DNA from: PFJX01 sp040751755
Lineage (GTDB): Bacteria; Pseudomonadota; Gammaproteobacteria; Burkholderiales; Thiobacillaceae
NCBI GenBank assembly: GCA_040751755.1
Contig: JBFMHC010000044.1
Coordinates: 1 to 64,000 of the forward strand
Direction of reading: 5' to 3'
Length of the DNA: 64,000 nucleotides
Positions within the stretch are counted from its first letter, which is position 1. The number at the start of each line of letters is the position of its first letter. The translations under genes were made by a program, and so were the position numbers. The notes beneath the pieces are model-generated. The model did not search any database, was not told the DNA's origin, and was given only the letters and a program-made list of their open reading frames with translations. Shown here in pieces: positions 25,639 through 33,882 of this stretch.

Positions 25639-27138
25639 ATGACGCAGGACTTTTTCCATTGGCAGTCCCTGCAGGGCAAGATCACCCTCGGCTATTACGG
25701 CGTGGCGGCGATCATCCTGGTGATCTCGCTGTTCTTCGCCGCGGAGTTGCGCGGCCTGGAAAAGCGGGTGGAGCTGGGGCTGCAGGCAAGCGACCTGTTC
25801 GATACGGCGCTGGAGATCCGCCGCTTCGAACGCAACTATTTCCTCTACCACCTCGCGGACGATCGCGCGGAGAACGGCCGCTACATCGATCAGGCACGCG
25901 ACCTGTTGCGCGCGCACCGTGCGGACTTCCTCGCCATCGCGCCGGCCGGCCGGCTGGACGAACTCGACCGCCTGCTCGATGGCTATCAGCACGAGATGGC
26001 GGCCTATGCCGGGGCGGAGGCGAGCCCGCGCCGCGCCGCGGAGATCGAGCCGCTGGTGCGCGCCCTGGGCCAGGACGTGGTGGCGATCGCCCAGGACATG
26101 GCGGTGGCGGAGCGGCGCAGCATCCAGACCACCCTGGCCGCCTATCAGGGCCGCATGCTTGCCGTGATCGCGGGGGTCGCGGTGCTGATCGTGGCGCTCG
26201 GCCGCGCCCTGTCGCAGCGGGTGGTGCGCCCATTGAAGGCCTTGGAGACGAGTGTCGCGGCGATCTCCGCGAACCGGCGCGAGACCCTGGCCGCGCCTTC
26301 GCAGGAGCGCGAGATCGTGTCCATCATCGTCGCCTTCAACCACATGCTGAAGGAACTCGACATGCGGCAGAAATCGCTGATGCGCTCGGAGCGCCTGGCC
26401 TCGCTCGGCACCATGCTTTCGGGCGTGGCGCACGAGCTGAACAACCCGCTCTCGAACATCTCCACCTCCTGCCAGATCCTCCAGGAGGAGGCGGGCGAGT
26501 GCGATGCTGCCGCCAATCGTGTGTACCTGGAGCAGATCGACCAGCAGACCGAGCGCGCGCGCGACATCGTCCGCTCCCTGCTCGACTTCTCGCGCGAGCG
26601 TCCCTTCCGCAGATCGCCGGTGCCGCTGCGGCAACTGGTGACGCAGACCGTGGGCTTCGTGCGAGGCGAGGTGTCGGCCAGGTCGGTGGTTTCCCTCGAC
26701 ATCCCCGAGGACCTCGCCGTGCCGGCGGATGCGCAGCGTTTGCAGCAGGTGTTCGTCAACCTGCTCCGCAACGCCCTCGACGAACTGCCCCCCGGGGGCG
26801 GGATCCGTGTCGCCGCGCGCACCATCCGGGCGGACGGGCCGCCGGAGGGCATGGCCATGGGGCCGGGCTGCGACAGCGACGCGCCGATGGTCGAGATCAG
26901 CGTCGCGGACGATGGCCCGGGCATCGCGCCGGAGATCCTGCCCCGCGTCTTCGATCCCTTCTTCACCACCAAGGAGGTCGGCCACGGCATGGGTCTGGGG
27001 CTGTTCATCGTCTATGAGATCGTCGACGAGCACGACGGCTGCATCGCCGTGCGGAGCGAGCCCGGGCAGGGGGCGACCTTCCTCATCCGCCTGCCGCTCG
27101 CAGCCGGCGACCTGGCCGCGCGGGATGGAGGGGAGTGA
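25639..27138 (+). CDS. Membrane sensor histidine kinase (HAMP, HisKA, HATPase)
   Basis: 499 residues. Two membrane helices (about 15-35 and 172-190) bracket a periplasmic helical sensor domain. Then come HAMP (about 190-245), the dimerisation/phosphorylation domain with H265 (LSGVAHELNNPLSNI), and the ATPase domain with N box VNLLRNALDELP, G1 VADDGPGIAP and G2 GMGLGLFIVYEIV. The HELNNPL type often partners NtrC-family regulators, and one follows here, sharing one base between stop and start. The sensed signal is unknown. I prefer the ATG at 25639 to an upstream reading. Confidence 0.93.
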   Translation: MTQDFFHWQSLQGKITLGYYGVAAIILVISLFFAAELRGLEKRVELGLQASDLFDTALEIRRFERNYFLYHLADDRAENGRYIDQARDLLRAHRADFLAIAPAGRLDELDRLLDGYQHEMAAYAGAEASPRRAAEIEPLVRALGQDVVAIAQDMAVAERRSIQTTLAAYQGRMLAVIAGVAVLIVALGRALSQRVVRPLKALETSVAAISANRRETLAAPSQEREIVSIIVAFNHMLKELDMRQKSLMRSERLASLGTMLSGVAHELNNPLSNISTSCQILQEEAGECDAAANRVYLEQIDQQTERARDIVRSLLDFSRERPFRRSPVPLRQLVTQTVGFVRGEVSARSVVSLDIPEDLAVPADAQRLQQVFVNLLRNALDELPPGGGIRVAARTIRADGPPEGMAMGPGCDSDAPMVEISVADDGPGIAPEILPRVFDPFFTTKEVGHGMGLGLFIVYEIVDEHDGCIAVRSEPGQGATFLIRLPLAAGDLAARDGGE

Positions 27139-28496
27139 TGGAGGCGCGGCTGCTGATCGTCGAGGACGAGGAGATCGCGCTGCGCAATCTGCAGCACGTC
27201 ATGGAACGCCAGGGATATGCGGTGCGGGCATGCCGGACCGGGGCCGAGGCGGTGCGCGCCCTGGAGACGCAGACCTTCGACGTCGTCCTCACCGACCTGC
27301 GCATGGAGGGCGTGGACGGCATGGACGTGCTGAAGAGCAGCCGCGGCCTGCAACCGCAGGCGGAGGTCATCTTCATCACCGGCTACGCGAGCGCCGAGTC
27401 GGCGGTGCAGGCCCTCAAGCACGGGGCCTTCTACTACCTCGCCAAGCCGTTCCGGCTCGACGAGGTGCGCAAGGTGGTGGCCGAGGCGCTGGAGAAGGTG
27501 CGGCTGCGGCGCGAGAACGACGCCCTGCATCGCGAGGTCGAGCGCTACCGCGACGGCGAGGGCATCGTCACCCAGGACGCGGCGATGCAGCGCCTGCTCG
27601 AGATCGCCCGGCAGATCGCCCCCACGGACTGCAACGTCCTGATCACCGGCCAGAGCGGCACCGGCAAGGAACTGCTCGCCAAATACGTGCATCGGCACAG
27701 CGACCGCCGCGACGGCCCCTACACGGCGATCAACTGCGGCGCCTTCAACGAGCAGTTGCTGGCCAACGAACTGTTCGGGCATGAGAAGGGCGCCTTCACC
27801 GGCGCCGTGTCGCTGAAGAAGGGGCTGTTCGAGATCAGTTCGGGAGGCACCCTGTTCCTCGACGAGGTGACCGAGATGCCGCCCCCGATGCAGGTGCAGC
27901 TGCTGCGCGTGCTGCAGGAGCGGGAGATCCTGCGCGTGGGGGGCACGCGGCCGGTGCGCTGCGACGTGCGCGTCATCGCCGCCACCAATCGCGACGTGGC
28001 CGAGGCGGTCGCCGGCGGGCGTTTCCGCGAGGACCTCAACTTCCGCCTCAACGTGGTCAACCTCCACCTGCCGCCGCTCGCCCAGCGGCAGGGCGACGTC
28101 CCGCTGCTGGCGCGGCATTTCCTGGCCAAGTTCGCGGACCGTATGAACAAGGCGGTGACGCGCATCGACGAGGCGGCGATGGCGGCCCTGATGGCCTATT
28201 CCTTCCCCGGCAACGTGCGCGAGCTGAGCAACCTGATCGAACGCGGCACCGCCATGGCGCAGGGCGGCGCAATCGAACTGGCCCACCTGCCGCCCGCCTT
28301 GCAGCAGGCCGACGTCCTGCGGGTGCGCAGGGTGGGGGGCAGGCTGCCGACGCTGGAGGAGCAGGAGCAGGCGTATATCCGCCGCGTGCTCGAAGAGGTG
28401 CAGGGCAACCAGACCGCCGCCGCGCAGATCCTCGGCATCAACCGCGCCTCGCTGTGGCGCAAGCTCAAGGCCTGGCAGGCCGCCAGCGGCGACTGA
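27138..28496 (+). CDS. Sigma-54-dependent response regulator (NtrC family)
   Basis: 452 residues: receiver domain with phospho-acceptor D53 (VVLTDLRM) and switch Lys (YLAKPF); AAA+ domain with Walker A GQSGTGKE, the sigma-54 contact loop GAFTGA, Walker B LFLDEV and the arginine finger region; C-terminal Fis-type helix-turn-helix (NQTAAAQILGINRASLWRKL). It should activate sigma-54 promoters on phosphorylation by the upstream kinase. The ATG at 27138 overlaps the kinase stop (TGATG). Target genes are not evident. Confidence 0.95.
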   Translation: MEARLLIVEDEEIALRNLQHVMERQGYAVRACRTGAEAVRALETQTFDVVLTDLRMEGVDGMDVLKSSRGLQPQAEVIFITGYASAESAVQALKHGAFYYLAKPFRLDEVRKVVAEALEKVRLRRENDALHREVERYRDGEGIVTQDAAMQRLLEIARQIAPTDCNVLITGQSGTGKELLAKYVHRHSDRRDGPYTAINCGAFNEQLLANELFGHEKGAFTGAVSLKKGLFEISSGGTLFLDEVTEMPPPMQVQLLRVLQEREILRVGGTRPVRCDVRVIAATNRDVAEAVAGGRFREDLNFRLNVVNLHLPPLAQRQGDVPLLARHFLAKFADRMNKAVTRIDEAAMAALMAYSFPGNVRELSNLIERGTAMAQGGAIELAHLPPALQQADVLRVRRVGGRLPTLEEQEQAYIRRVLEEVQGNQTAAAQILGINRASLWRKLKAWQAASGD

Positions 28497-28500
28497 ACCG

Positions 28501-29868
28501 ATGCGCGACGCGCCGGCACGTCCCGTCCTGTTCGGCGAGGTCCTGTTCGATCATTTCCCGGACGGCAGCGAGGTGCTGGGTGGCGCGCCCTTCAACGTCG
28601 CCTGGCACCTGCGCGGCTTCGGCGAATCGCCGCTGCTGCTCAGCCGGGTCGGCCGGGATGCCGCCGGTGCGCGGGTGCGCCAGGCCATGCGTGCCTGGGG
28701 CCTCGACGACGCGGGCCTGCAGGAGGATGCGGAGCACCCTACGGGCAGGGTGCGCATCACGCTCGATGCCGGCGAGCCCCGCTTCGAGATCCTGCCCGCG
28801 CAGGCCTACGACTTCATCGACCGCGCCGGCCTGCCGCCGCTGGAACGGCCTGCCTTCCTCTACCACGGCAGCCTGGCCCTGCGCCGCGCGGCGGCTCGTG
28901 CCACCCTGCAGGCCATCAGCGGCGACGCCGCGCTGCCGGTGTTCCTCGACGTCAACCTGCGCGCGCCCTGGTGGGCGGCGGAGGACGTCCTGCGCTGGGC
29001 CGGCCGGGCGGCCTGGGTCAAGCTCAACGAGGCGGAGCTCGGACAGTTGCAGCCCGGCGCGGGCGGTCTGGAGGCGCGGGCGCGCGCCTTGCAGGCCCGC
29101 TGCGGCTGCGGTGTCCTGGTCACGCGCGGCGAGGCGGGGGCGTGGGCCTTGTCCGCCGAAGGGGAGACGGCGGGCGTGCGGCCCGCCGCCGCGGTGCGGG
29201 TCGTCGACACCGTGGGTGCGGGCGACGCCTTCGCGGCGGTGTTCCTGCTCGGGCGCCTGCGTGGCTGGCCGCTCGCCGCGACGCTGGCGCGCGCGCAGGA
29301 CTTCGCCTCCGCCATCGTCGGCCTGCGCGGTGCCACGGTCGCGGAGCGCGGCCTCTACCAGGCCTTCCTCGCCGCCTGGGGGGAGGGGGGGGCAGGCCGG
29401 TATGGCGGGCGATCGGGGATAATCCCGCGTCCCCCCATCCCTCCCGCCGCCATGAGCCACAACACCATCCGTGCCCGCCTGGACTTCTCCTTCAAGGGCG
29501 AGGGCCACGAACTCGACACCGTCATCGACCTGGAGGCCTGTGCCGACGCGGCGGGCGAGGAGACACCGGACTTCCATCGCCTGCTCGCCCAGGCGCATGG
29601 CATCGACACCTATTCCTACCTGTACGAGGCCCTGGAGTCCTACGACATCGAGTTTTCCGAGCCCACCGGCATCGCCGCGGGCTGCTGCCACGATGGCATC
29701 CTGGACTGGCCGTGTTTCGCCGCCGCCTGGCGGGAGGAGCGGGAGCTGCGCGCGCTGCGGCCGATCGCGGCACGGGTCATGGGGATAGACGACCTCGATG
29801 GGCATGCCGCGCTCAAGGCGGCCTTGCTGGCGGCCTACCGGGCGGGCCGCTCCGGCGCGGAGGGTTGA
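28501..29868 (+). CDS. PfkB-family sugar kinase, read in frame into a C-terminal module
   Basis: 455 codons. Residues 1 to about 300 are a complete ribokinase/PfkB-type kinase: GGAPFNVAWHLRGFG near the N-terminus and the catalytic signature VVDTVGAGDAFAAVFLLG, with Asp as base. A fructokinase-like enzyme is likely, but the substrate is unproven. The linker (about 301-317) is encoded by a G-rich run (29383-29393) and a sequence that looks intergenic. A one-base change in that run would end the kinase at 29422. So this is either a true fusion or a frameshift artefact. It begins 5 bases after the response regulator. Confidence 0.85.
   Translation: MRDAPARPVLFGEVLFDHFPDGSEVLGGAPFNVAWHLRGFGESPLLLSRVGRDAAGARVRQAMRAWGLDDAGLQEDAEHPTGRVRITLDAGEPRFEILPAQAYDFIDRAGLPPLERPAFLYHGSLALRRAAARATLQAISGDAALPVFLDVNLRAPWWAAEDVLRWAGRAAWVKLNEAELGQLQPGAGGLEARARALQARCGCGVLVTRGEAGAWALSAEGETAGVRPAAAVRVVDTVGAGDAFAAVFLLGRLRGWPLAATLARAQDFASAIVGLRGATVAERGLYQAFLAAWGEGGAGRYGGRSGIIPRPPIPPAAMSHNTIRARLDFSFKGEGHELDTVIDLEACADAAGEETPDFHRLLAQAHGIDTYSYLYEALESYDIEFSEPTGIAAGCCHDGILDWPCFAAAWREERELRALRPIAARVMGIDDLDGHAALKAALLAAYRAGRSGAEG
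29452..29868 (+). CDS. Hypothetical module, possibly a separate gene (138 residues)
   Basis: The C-terminal part of the fused reading frame has its own ATG (MSHNTIRARLDFSFKGEGHE) and the look of an independent small protein: LDTVIDLEACADAAG, YSYLYEALESYDIEF and a Cys pair in AAGCCHDGILDWPCF. I do not recognise the family. The Cys trio could bind metal. It has no membrane helix. Listed separately because the kinase may end upstream. Confidence 0.55.
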   Translation: MSHNTIRARLDFSFKGEGHELDTVIDLEACADAAGEETPDFHRLLAQAHGIDTYSYLYEALESYDIEFSEPTGIAAGCCHDGILDWPCFAAAWREERELRALRPIAARVMGIDDLDGHAALKAALLAAYRAGRSGAEG

Positions 29869-29912
29869 AGAAGGCCCGCCGCCCCGCGCGGCCGGGCACG
29901 ACTGGCATGGCC

Positions 29913-32900
29913 TCAGCGGATGTGCAGCTGCCGCATCAGCGTCTCGAAGCGCTGCAACCTTGCCACGTGCGGCGGCCATGCCGGCATCCGTTCCATCGCC
30001 GCCATGGCCTCGACGTTGCCGCCGCCGTCCAGCGGCAGGTTCGCATGATGCAGCGCGGCCAGCGCCACCAGTTCCGGGTCGGGGATGCGTTCCGCCTCCG
30101 GCTGCGACTGTTCCATCATCGCCAGGAAGCGCACGCGGTTGACGAAGCGCTTCACGCCGCGCGGCGTCGGGTCGCCGCGCAGGATCACCGGATGCCAGTC
30201 GAGCAGGGTGGCGGCGAAGTCGCGCGAATCGTCGGTGCGCGCGGCCTGGCCGAAGGCGCGGCGCAGCGCGGGCAGCAGGCCGCGTTGGTGCAGCCAGGCC
30301 AGCCAGCGCCGGCGCGTGAGCCACAGCGACACGCCGAGCAGGCCCGCGGCCGGCAGGGCGGCGAGCCAGGCGTTGCCGTCGGGGCTGGCCGCGGGTAGCA
30401 AGCCCACCGGCACGCCGGCGCGTCTTGTCTCCGCCTGGGTGGGCAGCAGGGGATGGGCGGTGTCCGTGGCGGCGGGCGCGGCGGCGAAGACCTTGGGCGT
30501 GGCCTGCGGCTGCAGGCTGCCCCAGACCTGCGGCAGGCCCCAGCTCAGCGCCAGCACGCCGGCCAGCAGCAGCACGCGTCCCAGCCAGCCCTTCCACGCC
30601 CCCTCGGCCGCGGGCCGTTCGGTGGCGCCGGCCTGGCGTTCCAGCATGCGGCGTGAGCGTTCCCTGTCCATGGTCGGCACCGGCACCTCGATGTTGACCA
30701 GCTTCTTCAGGTACTGGCGTGCGTACTCGTCGCGGTCCTGCCCCTCGGCCTTCGGCTCGATGCAGCAGGACACGTGCTCCATGGCCATGCCGAGGACGAT
30801 GAAGCACTGGCCGATGCTGGCGAGGTAGTTCACCAGTTCCAGCACCTCGCGCACGGTCTCGCAGCGGCAGCGGTCCAGGTCGTCGATGAACAGCACCAGG
30901 CGGCCATCCAGGGCCTCGGTGAGCAGGGCGAACTCGCCGCGCAGGCTCTCCATGGTGCCCACCGCCTCCTTGCCTTCCGCGCGCCCGCGCTCCGGCAGCA
31001 GGCGCTTGAACAGGTCCAGGTAGTTGAGGCCGTACACCGCCATGCCCTTGCCCAGCAGCAGCGGCACCACCAGTGCGCCCAGCAGCACGCCCAGCATGGA
31101 TTGCCGGCCGTTGCCCAGGTGCTGCGCGGCGGCGGCGAGCGCCTGGCGTTCCTCGTCGGTGAGCTGGCGCGGCTGCACCAGCGCCTCCAGGCTGGCCTGC
31201 AGCTGCGCCATGTCGGCAAATGCGCAGTCGCCGTCCTGCGTCCGGCAGCCGCCCGCGCCCGCGGCGGACTCCTGCCACAGCATGTTGCGCTCCAGCGCCG
31301 TCAGCAGCGCCGCATCCAGCGTCTTGTCCGCCTTCAGGCGCGCCAGGCTGGTGGGGGTGACGACCACGGGGCGGGTGTCCAGGAAGGCGGACGCCACGCC
31401 CTTGCGCAGGCTCTCCAGGGGCGCGTCCTGGCGCGCCGCCTCGAAGCCGCCCAGCAGCACCAGGGCGAGGATGCCGAGCGCGCCCAGGCGGTAGAGCCAG
31501 CCGCGGTTCCAGAACAGGGCGGCGCGCACCCGCCAGGCGGCCGGCGTGTGCATGGGCGGCACCGCCTGGCGGCGGATGGTGTTGAACAGCGAGGCGAGCT
31601 GCCGGCCCTCCTGCTGGTGGTGCCAGGCATTGAACCAGGCGGGACGGAAGCCGGCCTCCTGCAGGCGGTAGAGCAGCAGGCGCATGATCGAGCTCTTGCC
31701 GCTGCCCCAGGAGCCGGTGACGGCCATGGTGATGCCCGGATCGGTGTTGCGGTTGAGGATGAAGTTGGCCAGGCCCTCCGCCACCAGGCCGTGGCCCAGC
31801 GGGTCCGGGTCGCCGGGGCCGAGCGGGTGGTCGGAGACGAACAGGCCGGCGATGCCGGTCTTCGCCTCGGTCTCAGGCTGGCGCAGCTGGCCGAGCTGCT
31901 GCCCGCCGCGCAGCAACAGGCCGAGGCCGAGCAGGAAGGCCACGTAGGTCCAGGGCGCGGGCAGGCGGGCATAGCTGCCCCGTGCATCCGCGGGCCGGGT
32001 CTGGCGCTGCCAGGTGCGGCCGCCGTCGACGGTGGCGAGGATGAGGCCGTCGCGCCCCACCAGCCAGCGCCGTCGCGCGTCCGCTTCCGCCATCGCCAGG
32101 ATCGCCGCCTGCAGTCCTGGCGGGGCGGCCGGCAGGGCGTAGGTGACCGTGGCCTTCATCTGGGCCGCAAGCCGTCGTTCCGCGTCGGGGAACAGGGCCT
32201 GCGCCTCGGCGCGGTTCGCTGGCTGGCGCCAGCTTTGCCCGCCGTCACGCGTGATCAGGGCGATGCCCGCGGCGCTCGCGGCCCAGCCCGCGTCCGCATC
32301 GGCGAAGCGCACCGCGACGAGGTCGGCGTCGGCGGGGATCGGGACCGCGGCGGGGGCCGTCTGCGCCTTGGGCGTGCCCGTCGGCGCGGCGGGCCGTTGC
32401 GGCGCCTTCGCGGGCGTGCGCGCGGGGGCCTTGGCGGCCGCCGTCTTGCGCTTGAGTTCCTCGGCCGGCAGGCGCTGCTTCGTGGCCGCCAGGTCGACGT
32501 TGTTCGCCGGGGCCTTCCAGAGCGGCGCCGCATCCTTGCCGGTGTCCGGGGTGGCGGGCGGCGCGGGCGCGGTTTGTTGCACCGGCGGCTCCATGGCCTG
32601 TGCCGGCGCGATGAATGCCGGCAGCAGGCCCAGGCGCGGCGGCGCGGCAGGGGCCGTCCCCGGCGCGGGGGCGGGGTGCTGCTGCAGCCAGTGCAGGCCG
32701 CCATCGGCGCTGTGCAGGATCAGGCCGCCCTGGCCTACCGCCCAGACCCGTTGCGTGCCCGGCAGGGCGTAGGCGCCGGCGAGGTCGCCGCTGACGCGCG
32801 GCAGGCGCAGCAGGGGGTTGCGTTCCAGGGGATGGCGCCACCAGTCCAGTTCCCCCGGCGTCGCCGGTTCGGCGAGGAGCAGGGGGCGTACCGGCTGCAG

Positions 32901-33053
32901 CCAGGCGGCGAGCAGGGAGACGCCCAGCAGCGCCGCGCCGAGCAGCAGGGCCAGGCGCGCCGGCCAGGGGCTGGCGGGCGGCGCCGCGGGCGCGGCGCGC
33001 CGAGGTGCGTGCGCCGGGGTGGGGCCGCGTTTGCGCGGGGGAGGGGGCGTCAT
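29913..33053 (-). CDS. KAP-family P-loop NTPase with a periplasmic BNR/Ycf48-like sensor region
   Basis: 1046 residues. TM helix at about 33-51, then a Pro/Ala-rich periplasmic part with three beta-propeller-type repeats (VWAVGQGGLILHSADGG near 103-119; GIALITRDGGQSW near 263-275; WLVGRDGLILATVDGGRTW near 330-348). A second TM lies at about 367-381. The KAP NTPase follows: Walker A GSWGSGKSS (447-455) and Walker B LVLFIDDLDRC (719-729), with membrane segments inserted (about 517-537 and 652-672), as is typical of KAP proteins. Two more helices lie near 835-860 and 925-945. Predicted envelope-spanning sensor ATPase, last gene of the five-gene operon. KAP proteins occur in conflict systems; function here is inference. 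Confidence 0.88.
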   Translation of the reverse strand: MTPPPPRKRGPTPAHAPRRAAPAAPPASPWPARLALLLGAALLGVSLLAAWLQPVRPLLLAEPATPGELDWWRHPLERNPLLRLPRVSGDLAGAYALPGTQRVWAVGQGGLILHSADGGLHWLQQHPAPAPGTAPAAPPRLGLLPAFIAPAQAMEPPVQQTAPAPPATPDTGKDAAPLWKAPANNVDLAATKQRLPAEELKRKTAAAKAPARTPAKAPQRPAAPTGTPKAQTAPAAVPIPADADLVAVRFADADAGWAASAAGIALITRDGGQSWRQPANRAEAQALFPDAERRLAAQMKATVTYALPAAPPGLQAAILAMAEADARRRWLVGRDGLILATVDGGRTWQRQTRPADARGSYARLPAPWTYVAFLLGLGLLLRGGQQLGQLRQPETEAKTGIAGLFVSDHPLGPGDPDPLGHGLVAEGLANFILNRNTDPGITMAVTGSWGSGKSSIMRLLLYRLQEAGFRPAWFNAWHHQQEGRQLASLFNTIRRQAVPPMHTPAAWRVRAALFWNRGWLYRLGALGILALVLLGGFEAARQDAPLESLRKGVASAFLDTRPVVVTPTSLARLKADKTLDAALLTALERNMLWQESAAGAGGCRTQDGDCAFADMAQLQASLEALVQPRQLTDEERQALAAAAQHLGNGRQSMLGVLLGALVVPLLLGKGMAVYGLNYLDLFKRLLPERGRAEGKEAVGTMESLRGEFALLTEALDGRLVLFIDDLDRCRCETVREVLELVNYLASIGQCFIVLGMAMEHVSCCIEPKAEGQDRDEYARQYLKKLVNIEVPVPTMDRERSRRMLERQAGATERPAAEGAWKGWLGRVLLLAGVLALSWGLPQVWGSLQPQATPKVFAAAPAATDTAHPLLPTQAETRRAGVPVGLLPAASPDGNAWLAALPAAGLLGVSLWLTRRRWLAWLHQRGLLPALRRAFGQAARTDDSRDFAATLLDWHPVILRGDPTPRGVKRFVNRVRFLAMMEQSQPEAERIPDPELVALAALHHANLPLDGGGNVEAMAAMERMPAWPPHVARLQRFETLMRQLHIR

Positions 33054-33072
33054 GCCGCCGACCGGGCGTGGT

Positions 33073-33870
33073 TCATGGCGCCGGCAGCAGGGCCAGGCCG
33101 CGTTGATAGGTGTCGCTGAAGCGCTCCAGGCCGTGGCTGCCGCCGTTCACGGCGCGTCGCGCAGCGCGCAGGTCGCCTTCCAACAGGGCCTCCTTGATCA
33201 CTCGCTCCTTGTCCTTGAGAAAGGCGGCGAGGAGCCTGCCGGCGATCTCCGGCACGCTCGCCAGCTCGGGCTTGTCCAGCAGCCTGACCCCCAGCGCCTT
33301 GCCGTAGCGTTCGTAGTTGGCGCGGCCGGTGAGCTGCACGTAGCCGCGTCCGCGGTACTTCTCGCCGTCCGGGGCGCCGCGGTTGCCGATGTCGCGCCGC
33401 TTGTCGTAGAGGTCGAAGGGATGGCCGTTGGGCGAGGTGTTGTAGCGCGAGCGCGCCTCCGCCACCGGCTCGAAACTTTCGGTCTCGGCGCGGATGGTGG
33501 CGAGCGCGGCCAGCACCATGGGCCGGTCCACCAGGCCGTAGGCCTGCAGCCCGGCGAGGGTGGGCGGCAGGTTGGCCTTGATGTTGCCGAGCGGGGTGTA
33601 GGGGAAGAGGCGCGCGACGAGCTGCGGCGTGACGCCGGGGATCGCCGAGGCGAGGGCGTCGTCGTCCGCCAGCCCGAGGGCCTTGAGGGTGCGCGGCCCG
33701 GCGACGCCGTCCGCGAGCAGGCCCCTGCCGCGCTGGAAGGCGATCAGCGCGGCCTCGGTGCCGGGGCCGAAGTCGCCGTCGATGTTGCCGGGCGGAAAGC
33801 CCAGTTTCTGCAGGCGCTTCTGCAGGCGTTCCACGTCCTTGCCGCTGGCGCCGAGCTTGAGGGTGTCCAT
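33073..33870 (-). CDS. Peptidoglycan-binding GH19 (chitinase/lysozyme-like) hydrolase
   Basis: 265 residues. Residues about 5-65 are a PG_binding_1 repeat (GASGKDVERLQKRLQKLGF, GDFGPGTEAALIAFQRGRGL). Residues about 85-260 are a GH19 domain: TIRAETESFEPVAEARSRY holds the likely catalytic Glu, and YRGRGYVQLTGRANYERYG is the family signature. The layout resembles phage endolysins and bacterial muramidases. No signal peptide is seen, so export would need another route or occur on lysis. GGAG lies upstream. It sits 12 bases after the patatin gene and 19 bases before the KAP gene. Confidence 0.92.
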   Translation of the reverse strand: MDTLKLGASGKDVERLQKRLQKLGFPPGNIDGDFGPGTEAALIAFQRGRGLLADGVAGPRTLKALGLADDDALASAIPGVTPQLVARLFPYTPLGNIKANLPPTLAGLQAYGLVDRPMVLAALATIRAETESFEPVAEARSRYNTSPNGHPFDLYDKRRDIGNRGAPDGEKYRGRGYVQLTGRANYERYGKALGVRLLDKPELASVPEIAGRLLAAFLKDKERVIKEALLEGDLRAARRAVNGGSHGLERFSDTYQRGLALLPAP

Positions 33871-33882
33871 TTCCGGTTCTCC

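Noticed and set aside
28465..31278. 937-codon minus-strand frame over the PfkB and KAP genes
   Set aside because: It overlaps recognised genes on both strands and is Arg/Gly/Ala-rich without motifs.
30774..33119. Long plus-strand open frame opposite the KAP NTPase
   Set aside because: Arises from GC-rich codon use; the product is low-complexity and His/Ala/Gly-rich with no family motif, while the minus strand encodes a clear NTPase.
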